The position numbers and the translations under genes are program-made. From Miltoncostaea oceani (lineage in GTDB: Bacteria; Actinomycetota; Thermoleophilia; Miltoncostaeales; Miltoncostaeaceae), in NCBI RefSeq assembly GCF_018141545.1, contig NZ_CP064356.1, positions 2,431,001-2,495,000 of the forward strand: 64,000 bases of DNA, given 5' to 3'. Below are positions 1 to 8,720 of the stretch, in pieces. The first letter of the stretch is position 1, and each line of letters begins with the position of its first letter. The notes below the pieces were generated by a model. The model saw only the letters and a program-made list of their open reading frames with translations, did not search any database and was not told where the DNA came from.

Positions 1-1040
1 GCGGGTCGCGGCGCCGCGATCGGGGCGGCGGACGTGCCCGGGACGGTCGTGGCGTGCGTGTGCGCCACGGGCGCCGCCGGGGCGGACGGGCCGCCGGAGG
101 AGATCGCGGGCAGGGTGACCGCGCCCCCGCCGATCACGGCGACGCTCACGAGGGCCGCCACCTTCGCGCCGACGCCGCCGGCCCCGGCGAGGACCGACAG
201 GCCCGTGACCGAGGAGCCGCCCGTCGCGGCGCCCGAGGCCGTCACCGCCGCGCCCGACGACGTCGCCGAGCCGATGATGTGGGCCGCCGTCAGGGCGGGG
301 ACGCCCGCCATCGCGGCGAGGTCGGTCTGGCGGCGGCCGATCGCCCCCTGGAAGCCGGCGCACGCGGCGCAGGTGCTGAGGTGGCTGCGGAGGCGGCGGG
401 AGCGGATCACGCGGCCGTCGCCGTCCGAGACCGTCCGCCGCACGTCGGCGCAGGGGAGGTCGCGGCCGAGGTCCATGTCGTGGAGGGCCTCGCGGGCCTC
501 GCGGATGAGGTGCTTCGCCGTGCCGGTCGTGGCCCCCTCGCCGAGCTTGTCGGCGATCTCGCGGTGCGACATCCCGCCGAGCTCGCGCAGCAGCAGCGCG
601 GTGCGGGGCCGCTCGCCGAGGCTGCCGAGGTCCTCGCGCAGGCGCCGCATGCGGTCCCGCGACTCGCTCATCGCCTCGGGCTCGGAGCCGGGGTCCGGGG
701 TGTCGGCCTCGAGCGACGTCCACGGGGGACGGTCACGGACGAGGTTGAGGCAGGTGTTGCGGGCGATCCGGTAGAGCCATGGCCGCAGGGCGATCGGTGT
801 CGTCCCGCGGGAGAGGGCCCGGTGCGCCTTCAGCATCGTCGTCTGCAGCGCCTCCTCGGCGTCCTCCGCGGAGCCCGTGATGCTCCAGCAGTACCGCTGC
901 AGCGGGTCGCGGTAGCGGGAGAACAGGTCCTCGAAGGCCCGTTCGTCACCGGCGCCGACCCGCACGGCGAGCGCCCGGTCGCGGGCGTCCGGAGCGGTAC
1001 CGGCCAGGAGGGGCTGCGCAGGGCGCGGGGTGGGGTTCAC
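1..1040 (-). CDS. ECF-family sigma factor with zinc-finger and membrane tail, 3' end off window
   Basis: Translated by hand from a GTG at 1040 (VNPTPRPAQPLL...); the frame stays open to the left edge, so the C-terminus is missing. Residues 29-104 match sigma region 2 (AGDERAFEDLFSRYRDPLQR, then PWLYRIARNTCLNLVRD). About residues 130-185 match region 4 (ALLLRELGGMSHREIADKL). A short cysteine/histidine segment follows near residue 220 (HLSTCAAC, i.e. HxxxCxxC), the ZAS/zf-HC2 pattern of anti-sigma factors. After an Ala/Gly/Ser-rich stretch there is a hydrophobic segment at about 290-310 and a Pro/Ala-rich tail. The protein therefore looks like a sigma factor that carries its own anti-sigma-like and membrane parts. 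A TAGATT -10-like hexamer on this strand (1107 to 1102) could give a 55-nt leader. Family assignment is firm; the role of the tail is inferred. Confidence 0.88.
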   Translation of the reverse strand, partial: MNPTPRPAQPLLAGTAPDARDRALAVRVGAGDERAFEDLFSRYRDPLQRYCWSITGSAEDAEEALQTTMLKAHRALSRGTTPIALRPWLYRIARNTCLNLVRDRPPWTSLEADTPDPGSEPEAMSESRDRMRRLREDLGSLGERPRTALLLRELGGMSHREIADKLGEGATTGTAKHLIREAREALHDMDLGRDLPCADVRRTVSDGDGRVIRSRRLRSHLSTCAACAGFQGAIGRRQTDLAAMAGVPALTAAHIIGSATSSGAAVTASGAATGGSSVTGLSVLAGAGGVGAKVAALVSVAVIGGGAVTLPAISSGGPSAPAAPVAHTHATTVPGTSAAPIAAPRP

Positions 1041-1238
1041 ACGTGTCTCGCCGGTCCGGATGGGGCACGCGCCGCGGGTGCGGCGGGGGGGTGGAATCGC
1101 CAATCTATGCCAGCGGCGCGCCCGGTCCCACTACACGAACGGATAGGCGGATGTGTCGTTCCGGTCGCCGCGTGCCGATCGAAGCGGGACGACGCGGCCC
1201 CGCGGGGTCGTGTCGCCTCATCCATGGAAGGAGAACGC

Positions 1239-1568
1239 ATGAGACGGACCCTCAGCGCGATCGGGGCGCTCGCCGTGATCGGGACGATCGCGGTGCCCGC
1301 CCTCGCCGGCAACGGCGGAGGCGTGGCGCAGATCGAGATCTGCCACGCCACCTCGTCGGCGACGAACCCCTATGTGCTCATCCACCCCGCCTCGCCGGCG
1401 GTGGCCCACGCGCACGTGAAGCACCACGACGGCGGCGACGTCGTCCCGCCCTTCGAGTACAAGGGCAAGACGTACTCGTCGAACTGGGACGCCGACGGGC
1501 AGGCACTGCTCGCCCGCGGCTGCGTCGGCCCGCCCCCCGGTGGGGGCGGAGGCGGCGGGGAGTTCTGA
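1239..1568 (+). CDS. small secreted protein with CHAT...HxxH motif
   Basis: A 109-residue protein starting at ATG 1239, chosen because GGAAGGAG lies just upstream and a clean signal peptide follows (MRRTLSAIGALAVIGTIAVP, cleavage near ALA-GN). The mature part has a Cys-His start (EICHATSSATNPYVLIHP), several His (AHAHVKHHDGGD), a PPFEYKGKTYSSNWD segment, one more Cys near the end and a Gly-rich tail. This Cys/His layout resembles small extracytoplasmic domains found in other actinobacterial secreted proteins; metal or ligand binding is possible but unproven. It is divergent from the sigma factor and may be one of its targets. Function unknown. Confidence 0.75.
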   Translation: MRRTLSAIGALAVIGTIAVPALAGNGGGVAQIEICHATSSATNPYVLIHPASPAVAHAHVKHHDGGDVVPPFEYKGKTYSSNWDADGQALLARGCVGPPPGGGGGGGEF

Positions 1569-1716
1569 TCCCGGTGCCGGGGTGGTCGCAGGCACGCGGT
1601 CACCCCGGCTCCCGGGCCCCCGGCGTTGTGAGGTTTCCGTGATGCCCGTCACGTCCCGCCGTCCCGGAGCCGATGAGGACGTCGCCTCCGCACAGCGAGA
1701 TCGAGGAACCGGACCC

Positions 1717-2295
1717 ATGACGAAGACACCACTCCTGTTGGCGCTGTCGCTCGCGCTCGTCGCCGCGCCCGCCGCCGTCGCCCACCCGGACGCACCCGGT
1801 CACCACGGCGGGGACCGGGCCGGGACGCCGCCGCCCGCGAAGGACGGGGCCACGAAGGCGAAGGACCGGTCGAAGGCGAAGGGACCGAAGGGGACGCTGC
1901 ACCTCACCCAGGCGTGCGTCGTCTCCGGCGCGACCGCCACCGGCGTCGAGGTCGGACCGCTCAGCGTCAACCGCCACATGCGCGACGCCCTCGCCGGCGC
2001 GACGTCCCTCACGGCCGCGATCGACGACGCCACCGTCGTCCGCCTGGTCGGCCGCGCGCGGCACCTGCCCGAGGGCAGCACCCCGACGCGGGCGCCGAAG
2101 GTCGGCTCGTTCGCCGACCTCGCCGCCGGGGACCGCGTGACGGTCCGCATCCGCGCACCGCGCGGCACCTCCGCGGCGGACCTGCCTGCGGCGTTCAGCA
2201 TCATCGACCACGGCCCGTCGAAGCGCTGCGCCGTCCCCGTGACGCCGCCCGCCGACGACCCCGCGGACCCGGTGGACCCCGGCCCCGCGCTCTGA
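1717..2295 (+). CDS. secreted hypothetical protein, Lys-rich linker and beta-rich domain
   Basis: A 192-residue protein starting at ATG 1717, preceded by GAGGAACCGGACCC. The signal peptide is clear (TKTPLLLALSLALVAAPAAV, cleavage near VAH). Then comes a charged low-complexity segment (residues about 25-60, His/Gly and Lys/Ala/Asp) and a folded part at about 62-180 with alternating hydrophobic residues, two Cys (QACVVSG and SKRCAVP) that could form a disulfide, and a DRVTVRIRAP strand. The layout is reminiscent of DUF5666-type OB-like extracytoplasmic domains, but I cannot confirm that. The tail is Asp/Pro-rich. It lies 148 bp after the previous secreted gene on the same strand and ends at a strong hairpin. 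Confidence 0.7.
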   Translation: MTKTPLLLALSLALVAAPAAVAHPDAPGHHGGDRAGTPPPAKDGATKAKDRSKAKGPKGTLHLTQACVVSGATATGVEVGPLSVNRHMRDALAGATSLTAAIDDATVVRLVGRARHLPEGSTPTRAPKVGSFADLAAGDRVTVRIRAPRGTSAADLPAAFSIIDHGPSKRCAVPVTPPADDPADPVDPGPAL

Positions 2296-2301
2296 GCTGC
2301 G

Positions 2302-2329
2302 TGCTCCCGGCGCCACGGCGCCGGGAGCA
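2302..2329. terminator. strong hairpin, probable bidirectional terminator
   Basis: TGCTCCCGGCGC pairs perfectly with GCGCCGGGAGCA over 12 bp around a CACG loop, followed by GTTTC on the + strand. It sits exactly between the convergent genes ending at 2295 (+) and 2333 (-), so it probably ends both transcripts. The U-tract is short, as is common in high-GC genomes. Confidence 0.75.
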
Positions 2330-2332
2330 GTT

Positions 2333-3781
2333 TCAGCGTCGCGCAGCGACCCGGGGAACTCGCATCACACGCGACGCCGCCCACCGCGTCGATCCGGGGC
2401 GGCTCGCCCGGATCCGCACCCCGGTGAAGCCGCGGTCGCGGAAGCGGACGCGGACCCGCGAGGACCGGTTGAGGGTGACCCGGACCACGGGCCGCCACGC
2501 CCCGCCGCGGAACCCCTGGACGGCGACCCGCGTCCTCCCGCCGCGCACCGACACCGTCAGCCGCAGCGTGAAGACGCCACGCACCAGGCGGAGCCGGGGC
2601 TTACCGAGGGCGACCCGTTTGCCATTCGACTGGAAGACCGCCTTCTGGGGTGGCCGCGCGGCGGACGCCGGCAGGGCCGGCGGGAGCGGCGCGCGCGTGC
2701 CGCCGCCCGCCGGCGAACCCGGGCCCCCGGTCTCGACCGCCAGGGCTCGGAGCGCGGCATACGCCGGCTTGGGGGTGAAGTCGAACCGGGTGAGCCCGTA
2801 GTTCGCCTCGATGGTGTCGCGCACCTCCTTGTCCCGCAGGGCGAACCAGTAGAGACGTTCGACGTTGAGGTACCGACGCATGTACGTGAAAGCGCGGGTG
2901 AGGTAGTCGGCCTGCTGTGCATCTGACACACACAACGCCCGGCCCGGCGACGGCGTGCACGTGCTGTAGCTGTATTCGACGACCCAGATGCGACGGCCGG
3001 GGTCGACCTGGTCGAGCAACGACTGCAGGTCGAGGATCGACGAGAGGTTGCGCTGCGGGAATCCACGACCCGGGATCGGTGGGCTCTCGGGCTCCACCGA
3101 CGGGAAGAGCATCCAGCCGAGCACGTCGAAGCTGCCGCGCATGCCCGCGGCGTAGGCGTCGCGCAGGAACGTGAACGAGCCGTCCTTGCTGTACACGGTC
3201 CCCGACACCACGATCCCCGTCGGGTCACCGCGCTTGATCGCGGGATAGACGGCCTGCTGGAGCCGCGCGAACAGGACGGGGTCCTCGGGATCCCAGAAGT
3301 CCGGCTGATTGACCTCGTTCCACGGGGAGTACGCGTCGATGCCGGGCCCGAGCCCGCGCGCGACCGCCTCAAAGAAGGCCGCGTACGCCGGGAGGGCGTC
3401 GGGACGCGGCGGCACGTTCCCCTTGTTGTTGGCGACGCGGCCATCCGTCGCCCAGGTCGGCGCCCCCGTGAACTGCACGAAGGTCTTCAGTCCGATCGAG
3501 TGCGCGTACCGCAGACGCGCGTCGAGCCGACGCCAGGCGGCACCCCCGGCCCCATCGGGCCCCGGGACGGTGTCGGCCGTCGGCTGCAGGCCGGCCCATC
3601 CGGACGGGAGGCTCACCCACGGGACGCCGGCGGCCTTCACCGCGTCCATCTCCCGCTGGTAGTCGTCGCCGGTGGCCAGGACGCGGACGCCGGCATCGGC
3701 GACGACCGGTGCCCCGACCGCACCAGCGGCACCCACGAGGAGGCACAACGTTCCGATGACGACTGCGGCGAGGTTCTTCAT
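2333..3781 (-). CDS. secreted clan GH-A-like glycoside hydrolase (PslG/GH39-like)
   Basis: A 482-residue exported protein with an N-terminal signal peptide (MKNLAAVVIGTLCLLVGAAG). Residues about 35-350 form a TIM-barrel-type glycosidase: SPWNEVNQPDFW carries the likely acid/base Glu (about residue 155, preceded by Asn as in clan GH-A) and WVVEYSYS the likely nucleophile Glu (about 269). The C-terminal 110 residues are Arg/Val-rich with alternating strands (TLRLTVSVRGGRTRVAVQGF) and may form an Ig-like or wall-binding domain. It is divergent from the initiating sugar transferase, so it could trim or release the polysaccharide made by this locus, as PslG does for Psl. Substrate unknown. The start is supported by the TAGCGT -10 six bases upstream. 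Confidence 0.85.
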   Translation of the reverse strand: MKNLAAVVIGTLCLLVGAAGAVGAPVVADAGVRVLATGDDYQREMDAVKAAGVPWVSLPSGWAGLQPTADTVPGPDGAGGAAWRRLDARLRYAHSIGLKTFVQFTGAPTWATDGRVANNKGNVPPRPDALPAYAAFFEAVARGLGPGIDAYSPWNEVNQPDFWDPEDPVLFARLQQAVYPAIKRGDPTGIVVSGTVYSKDGSFTFLRDAYAAGMRGSFDVLGWMLFPSVEPESPPIPGRGFPQRNLSSILDLQSLLDQVDPGRRIWVVEYSYSTCTPSPGRALCVSDAQQADYLTRAFTYMRRYLNVERLYWFALRDKEVRDTIEANYGLTRFDFTPKPAYAALRALAVETGGPGSPAGGGTRAPLPPALPASAARPPQKAVFQSNGKRVALGKPRLRLVRGVFTLRLTVSVRGGRTRVAVQGFRGGAWRPVVRVTLNRSSRVRVRFRDRGFTGVRIRASRPGSTRWAASRVMRVPRVAARR

Positions 3782-3787
3782 CCGGCG

Positions 3788-3793
3788 ACGCTA
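3788..3793 (-). promoter_or_regulatory. -10 element of a likely leaderless promoter (glycosidase)
   Basis: TAGCGT on the minus strand, then six bases, then the ATG at 3781. This spacing puts the transcription start on or next to the start codon. No clear -35 is visible. Confidence 0.5.
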
Positions 3794-3927
3794 GCGCAGT
3801 CCGCGCCGGATTCACCCGCCCTTCGACCAAGCCGTGACGTGTGATTCCTATTCGTGCGTACAGGTGCGTCGCGCCAACCTTTCATCTTTTCTGGGTCCTA
3901 CAGACACAGCCGACCGAACAGGGACGT

Positions 3928-5376
3928 ATGGGGACGATGATCCGCGAGCAGCCGCTGACCGAGACGCTTGGATCTCCGGGTCCGGCGGCGCTCCGATTCC
4001 GTCTGGGGATCCCGCGTTCGCGACTCCTGTTGCTGTGGGACATCGTCACGACGGCGGCGGCGTTCTCCCTTACGACGCGGATCGACGGCCTCAGTCCCAC
4101 GCCCGCAGGTGCCGTGGCGTCGGACGACACGAGCCTGACGGGCACGTTCGAGCCCGCGGCGATCGCATTCGTGGCCTTCGCGCTGATCGGGCTGGCGATG
4201 ATCCGCGATCGCGAGACGGGCCTCGGTGGGCGAGTCAGCACGATGTTCCGGCTGGGCGCGATCGCCGGAGTGTCGCTGTGGGCGACGCTCCTCACGGCGT
4301 CGGCGGCCGGGTGGGCCGTCGACCTCGATCAGTTCCTCGTCATCTCGCTGACCCTGCCGGTCGCATGGATCGTGGGCCGCCTACTTCTCGACCGTCCCCG
4401 GCGCGAGAGGGTGCTGCTGCTGGGCAGCGGGAAGGTCGCCTCGCACCTGACGGCGCTCGCGCTCCGCCACCCCGAGAGCCGCTTCGACGTCATCGGCTGG
4501 CTCGACGACGAGCCGGGGGAGGACGAGGAGAGCGCGCAGGCCGTGATCGGGCGCCTCGACGACCTCCCCCGGATCCTCGTGGAGGGCCAGGTCGATCGCA
4601 TCGTGGTGTGCTTCTCGATGGCGAGCGACGCGCGCATCGCCGCGGTCCTCCGCGACGCCGACGCGTACCGCGTGAACGTGGACGTGGTCCCGCGCATGTT
4701 CGATCTCGTCGGGCCCGCCACGGAGAGTCGCCTGATCGGCGGACTCCCGCTCCTGTCGGTGACGGGTGGCCGGCAGAGGATCAGCCAGGGGATGGCGAAG
4801 CGGGCGTTCGATCTCGCCGCGGCGAGCGTCCTCGTGGTCCTGACGCTCCCGGTGATGGCGCTCGTCGCCGTCGCGGTCAAGCTCGACTCGCCCGGCCCCG
4901 TCCTCTACCGCTCGGCTCGGCTCGGACGGAGCGGCACCACGTTCTCGATGCTGAAGTTCCGGACGATGAGCGTCGGGGCGGACGCCGCCCACGGCGACCA
5001 TGCGGCAGACCTGCTGGGTGGGCACCTCAAGCGCCCGGACGACCCGCGGGTGACCCGCCTCGGCCGCATGCTGCGTCGTTTCAGCCTCGACGAGCTCCCC
5101 CAGTTGCTGAACATCCTGGGCGGCTCGATGAGCCTCGTCGGTCCCCGTCCCGTGCTGCTCTCGGAGGCCCAGGGCATCGAGGGGTGGGCGAGCCGCCGCC
5201 ACAACGTCCGTCCGGGCGTGACGGGCCTCTGGCAGGTGCTCGGTCGCAGCACGATCCCCTGGCACGAGCGGATGCAGCTCGACTACACGTACGCCCGCCA
5301 CTGGTCGATGGGCTTCGACATCAAGATCCTGGCGAGCACGTTCGTCGCCGTCGTCTCGCGCCGGGGGGCGTTCTGA
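3928..5376 (+). CDS. polyprenyl-phosphate sugar-1-phosphate transferase (WbaP/WcaJ/CpsE type)
   Basis: A 482-residue integral membrane protein that would start glycan assembly by moving a sugar-1-phosphate from a nucleotide sugar to undecaprenyl phosphate. It has N-terminal membrane segments (residues about 30-155), a cytoplasmic CoA-binding-like domain (RERVLLLGSGKVASHLTALA, about 150-170), and a C-terminal catalytic domain beginning at KRAFDLAAASVLVVLTLPVM with the family signatures SPGPVLYRSARLGRSG, FSMLKFRTM, RRFSLDELPQLLNIL, SLVGPRPV and RPGVTGLWQVLGRS. Length and order are typical. Start chosen at ATG 3928 (AGGGA seven bases upstream); ATG 3937 is an alternative. The upstream gap (3782-3927) is clearly richer in A+T than its surroundings and should hold the promoter of block A. 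Confidence 0.93.
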   Translation: MGTMIREQPLTETLGSPGPAALRFRLGIPRSRLLLLWDIVTTAAAFSLTTRIDGLSPTPAGAVASDDTSLTGTFEPAAIAFVAFALIGLAMIRDRETGLGGRVSTMFRLGAIAGVSLWATLLTASAAGWAVDLDQFLVISLTLPVAWIVGRLLLDRPRRERVLLLGSGKVASHLTALALRHPESRFDVIGWLDDEPGEDEESAQAVIGRLDDLPRILVEGQVDRIVVCFSMASDARIAAVLRDADAYRVNVDVVPRMFDLVGPATESRLIGGLPLLSVTGGRQRISQGMAKRAFDLAAASVLVVLTLPVMALVAVAVKLDSPGPVLYRSARLGRSGTTFSMLKFRTMSVGADAAHGDHAADLLGGHLKRPDDPRVTRLGRMLRRFSLDELPQLLNILGGSMSLVGPRPVLLSEAQGIEGWASRRHNVRPGVTGLWQVLGRSTIPWHERMQLDYTYARHWSMGFDIKILASTFVAVVSRRGAF

Positions 5377-5384
5377 TCCGGCGG

Positions 5385-5927
5385 GTGGTCCTGGCGGCCG
5401 TGCTCGCGATCGGGTTCGCCACCGCGCCCGCCGTGGCGCAGGACGACCTCGACCCGGTCGCGCGCTGCGTCCGGGACAACCTCATCCGGTACGCGCCACC
5501 CGACCGGGCCGTCGTCGACCAGTACCTGAGCCTCGAGTCGGCGTGCCGCGAGAGGATCGAGAGCCAGGGCGGCGCCGAGGTCGAGGTCACGCCGGGCGGC
5601 GCTGGTGGCGGAGGCGGCGACAGCAGCGGCGGCGACGGCGGAGGTGCCGCGGGCACGCCGTCCGTCGGGGGCGCCGACGGGGTCCCCGTCCCCGACCGAG
5701 GCGAGGCCGGCGCCGGTGGCACCACCCCGGCGGACCCCGCCGTACCGACGGGGACCCCGAGCGCGCGACCCGCGGTCCTCGCGGCGCTGGGCGACGCCGA
5801 CACGGCGACGCCGGCGAACCCCACGGCCCTGGTCGACGGCCCGCCCTGGCTCCTCGCGCTCATCGGCGGCGCGATCGTGTCCGTCGCGGGGGCGGCATGG
5901 TTGGGGGTGCGATCGCGCCCGCGGTGA
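5385..5927 (+). CDS. secreted low-complexity protein with C-terminal membrane anchor
   Basis: About 180 residues: signal peptide (VVLAAVLAIGFATAPAVAQ), a short folded part with two Cys (ARCVRDNLIRYAPPDRAVVDQYLSLESACRERIES in two halves), a long Gly/Ala/Pro/Ser-rich stretch (residues about 70-150), and a C-terminal membrane helix (LLALIGGAIVSVAGAAWLGV) ending in Arg residues. The layout is that of an exported stalk anchored by its C-terminus. Start is uncertain: GTG 5385 is used here, but a CTG at 5373 overlapping the previous stop has a better-placed GGGGGG. A similar signal-stalk-helix unit is fused to the flippase at 13755. Function unknown; position between the initiating transferase and a polymerase suggests a role in surface assembly. 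Confidence 0.65.
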   Translation: MVLAAVLAIGFATAPAVAQDDLDPVARCVRDNLIRYAPPDRAVVDQYLSLESACRERIESQGGAEVEVTPGGAGGGGGDSSGGDGGGAAGTPSVGGADGVPVPDRGEAGAGGTTPADPAVPTGTPSARPAVLAALGDADTATPANPTALVDGPPWLLALIGGAIVSVAGAAWLGVRSRPR

Positions 5928-7903
5928 CCGGCTCCCCCACGCTCGTCAGCGAGGCCGAGTCCTCGGCATCCGCGAGCGATCGCACCCGGTCCGTCGCCCT
6001 GCTGGTCGCGAGCACCGCGCCGCTGGTCGTGGCCCTCGTCCTGTCGTATCGCGACGGCGGCTACTTCACGACGTCGTGGGGTGGCGCCGCCATCGTCGTG
6101 CTCGCGCTGGTCGCCGCAGTCGCGGTCGCCGTCCGGACGTCGGCGGGGGGCCCTCTCGGGTGGGTCGCCGCGGGCGGGTGGGTGGCCTTCGCGGTCTGGC
6201 AGGGACTCTCGGGGCTCTGGTCCGACGAACCGGCGGCGAGCACCGCGGCGATGGGTCTGACGCTGCTCTACGCGGCGTCCTTCATCCTCGTGCTCCTCTC
6301 CTCCCGCGGCGCGACGACCCTACGCAGACTGGTCGAGCTGAGCATGCTCGTCGTCGTCCCGGTGACGGTCAGCGCCCTCGGCGCACGTCTCGTCCCCGCG
6401 ATCTTCGCAGAGGAACAGCACGGACGGTTGTCGACGCCGATCTCGTACTGGAACAACCTGGGCCTGCTGTTCGCGTTCGGCTTCGTCGTCGCCGTCGGGA
6501 TCGCGGCCGACGGGACCCGCCGGTGGCCGCTGCGGGCCGCCGCGGCGGCCACGATCCCGATGTTCCCGCTCGGCATCCTCTTCGCCCAGTCGCGTGGCGC
6601 GCTCGTCGCCCTCGTGGTCGGCGCCGCCGTGCTCGTGGCCCTGACACGCGGGAGGATCGCGACCTCCTGGATGCTCGCCGCCGCGGCCGCCACGTCGATC
6701 CCCCTGCTGGTCCACGCCAACGCCCAGGAGTCGCTGACGATCGGGCGCGTGCTGCAGGAACCCCACGACGCCGAGGGACGGCGCGTCGTCGTCGTCCTCC
6801 TGATCGGCGCGGCTGCATGCGCCCTCGCCTCCCTGGTCGTCGTGCGCCTGGGTGACGCCGTCGCCCCGGGCCGTCGTCGACTCGTCGTCGGTGGGGCGCT
6901 CGTGACCACCCTGGTCGTCGTCGCAGCGGCGGCGCTGATCGCCCGCCCACCCGACGGCGGACCCACGGCCTGGGCCGACCGGCAGTTCGAGTCGTTCAAG
7001 CGCTACGACCCGCGTGCCCGGGACAGCGCGACCACCGTCGCCGACCGACTCGCGGTGGCCGCCGGCTCGGGCCGATGGCAGAACTGGGCCGTCGCGGCCG
7101 ACCAGTTCGCGGCGTCGCCCGTCGCGGGCACGGGAGCGGGGGACTACCGCTTCCGCTGGGCCGCCGAGCGCGACATCGACGTCAACGTGCGCAACGCGCA
7201 CTCGCTGTACCTGGAGGTGCTGGGCGAATCCGGCCTGATCGGCCTGCTGCTGCTGCTCACGCCGGTCGCCGCCGTGGCGACCGGGACGGGCCTCGCCCTC
7301 CGCCGCGGCCCTCCCGCCGCGCTGGCCCGCGACCTAGGCATCGCCGCGGCGGCCGGGTCCGCCGTGCTCGTCCACCTCGCCGGCGACTGGGCGTGGCAGA
7401 TGCCGGCCGTCGTGCTCCCCGCCGTCGTGCTCGGCGCGGCGGCGCTCGCGGCGGCGACCACCGACGCGTCCGCGGCGCGCGTGCTCCCCCGTCCCGTCGC
7501 CTGGTCGATGGCGGCGGTCGCCCTGGCCGCCCTCCTCGTCGTCGCCGGAGTCGTCGGTGGCGCGGAACGTCTCGACGAGGCGCGGTCCCAGGCCGCGCGG
7601 GGCGATCTGGCGACGGCGCTGGAGTCGGCACGCCGGGCCCAGGACCTCGACCCCCAGGGGCCTGCGGCGATCCAGCTCGAGGCGAACATCAGGGCCGACC
7701 TGGGTCAGGCCGATGAGTCGGACGCGGCTTTCGCGCGAGCGGTCGGCGCGTCACCCCACGACTGGACGATCCTGGCGGACTGGGCGTCGGCCCTGCTCCG
7801 ACGGGGCGACGTGATCGCCGCCCGGCCCCTCGTCCGCCGCGCCATCCGGCTGAACCCGCGCGAACCGCGGTTGACGCTGCTGCGGCGGGACGTGGGCCTG
7901 TGA
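5924..7903 (+). CDS. O-antigen ligase/polymerase-like membrane protein with TPR tail
   Basis: About 659 residues with 11-12 hydrophobic helices, then a soluble C-terminal part. The Wzy_C/ligase region is visible where a large periplasmic loop (residues about 350-430) ends in VAGTGAGDYRFRW and NAHSLYLEVLGESGLIGLLL, the usual family pattern. Residues about 550-655 contain tandem helical repeats (SARRAQDLDPQGPAAIQLEA, then ASPHDWTILADWASALLRRG) typical of TPRs. It would polymerise or transfer lipid-linked glycan at the outer face of the membrane. Start taken at GTG 5924, which overlaps the upstream TGA by 4 nt (GTGA), the habit of this locus; ATG 5897 with GGGGGCGG upstream is an alternative. 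One of three Wzy-like proteins here. Confidence 0.85.
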   Translation: MTGSPTLVSEAESSASASDRTRSVALLVASTAPLVVALVLSYRDGGYFTTSWGGAAIVVLALVAAVAVAVRTSAGGPLGWVAAGGWVAFAVWQGLSGLWSDEPAASTAAMGLTLLYAASFILVLLSSRGATTLRRLVELSMLVVVPVTVSALGARLVPAIFAEEQHGRLSTPISYWNNLGLLFAFGFVVAVGIAADGTRRWPLRAAAAATIPMFPLGILFAQSRGALVALVVGAAVLVALTRGRIATSWMLAAAAATSIPLLVHANAQESLTIGRVLQEPHDAEGRRVVVVLLIGAAACALASLVVVRLGDAVAPGRRRLVVGGALVTTLVVVAAAALIARPPDGGPTAWADRQFESFKRYDPRARDSATTVADRLAVAAGSGRWQNWAVAADQFAASPVAGTGAGDYRFRWAAERDIDVNVRNAHSLYLEVLGESGLIGLLLLLTPVAAVATGTGLALRRGPPAALARDLGIAAAAGSAVLVHLAGDWAWQMPAVVLPAVVLGAAALAAATTDASAARVLPRPVAWSMAAVALAALLVVAGVVGGAERLDEARSQAARGDLATALESARRAQDLDPQGPAAIQLEANIRADLGQADESDAAFARAVGASPHDWTILADWASALLRRGDVIAARPLVRRAIRLNPREPRLTLLRRDVGL

Positions 7904-7911
7904 CGCACCGC

Positions 7912-8664
7912 CTAGCGCCAGAGTCCCCGCCGGCGTCGCGGCGTGGACGGACGGGAGGGGATGCCTTCCCCGGCGACGATCGCGGCGGGCACGTCGTGTG
8001 TCATCCATCGAGCGACGGCGGGGTCCCCCACGGCCTCGGCCGCGGCGGCCATACCGACGGCGCGCACCCCGGGCATGTGGGCGTCGCTGGCGATCACATG
8101 TGCGAGGCCGAGGTCGAGCAGCCGCCGCGCGGCGGTCGCCGCACGGCGCCCCAGCCGCCGGTCGACGGACGCGGCGGTCAACTGGATGAGGGCTCCCGCC
8201 TCGACGAGAGGGCCGATCCGCTCCGGGCGCGCCTGAACGTCGGCGTTGCGCTCCGGGTGGGCGATGACCGCGGTCACGCCGCTCCCGCTCAGGCGCTCGA
8301 TCTCGGACGGCAGTGGGAGCGGCCATCCGTCGTACGGGAACTCGACCAGGACGTAGCGTCCCGCCCCCCCGAGGCTGAAGCGCGCCATCGTCCGGGCGTC
8401 CATCGCCATCAGCTGCTCGAGGGCGACCTCGCCACCCGTCCACAGTTCCAGCGGCACCCCCTCGGAGTCGAGCGCCGCCCGCACCCGATCGACCGCGGAT
8501 TCCATACGTTCGGGGGGTGTCGGGTAGTCGTGCCGGACGTGAGGCGTCGCTACGATCGCCGTGATCCCGTCACGTACGGCGTGACGCGCGAGCTCGACGC
8601 TGTCGTCCATGGTGCGCGCCCCGTCGTCGAGTCCCGGGAGTATGTGGCTGTGGATGTCGATCAA
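7912..8664 (-). CDS. PHP-family protein-tyrosine phosphatase (CpsB/YwqE type)
   Basis: A 250-residue metal-dependent phosphatase that would dephosphorylate the neighbouring BY-kinase. Metal-binding motifs of the PHP fold are all present: IDIHSHILPGLDDGA at the N-terminus, IVATPHV, GGEVALE, YVLVEFPYDG, VIAHPERN and VIASDAHMPG. The start is set at TTG 8664 because family members begin at (M)IDIHxH and GGGAAGA lies upstream; a GTG at 8709 would add a poorly conserved extension. Odd: in most capsule loci it is co-directional with the kinase, but here it lies on the opposite strand, divergent from the kinase and only 8 bp from the convergent ligase gene. Confidence 0.9.
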   Translation of the reverse strand: MIDIHSHILPGLDDGARTMDDSVELARHAVRDGITAIVATPHVRHDYPTPPERMESAVDRVRAALDSEGVPLELWTGGEVALEQLMAMDARTMARFSLGGAGRYVLVEFPYDGWPLPLPSEIERLSGSGVTAVIAHPERNADVQARPERIGPLVEAGALIQLTAASVDRRLGRRAATAARRLLDLGLAHVIASDAHMPGVRAVGMAAAAEAVGDPAVARWMTHDVPAAIVAGEGIPSRPSTPRRRRGLWR

Positions 8665-8720
8665 TCTCGTCTTCCCGGTACCGAAGAGCCCGTCGTCAAA
8701 CTGAAGCACGGGAGCCGCTG

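Noticed and set aside
1080-1140. ECF-type promoter (GGAAT) for sigma autoregulation
   Set aside because: A GGAAT is present at about 1093, but no matching CGT-type -10 lies at the right spacing.
54-1238. Plus-strand frame running into the small secreted protein
   Set aside because: The first 395 codons are antisense to the sigma factor; the real gene starts at 1239 with a Shine-Dalgarno and signal peptide.
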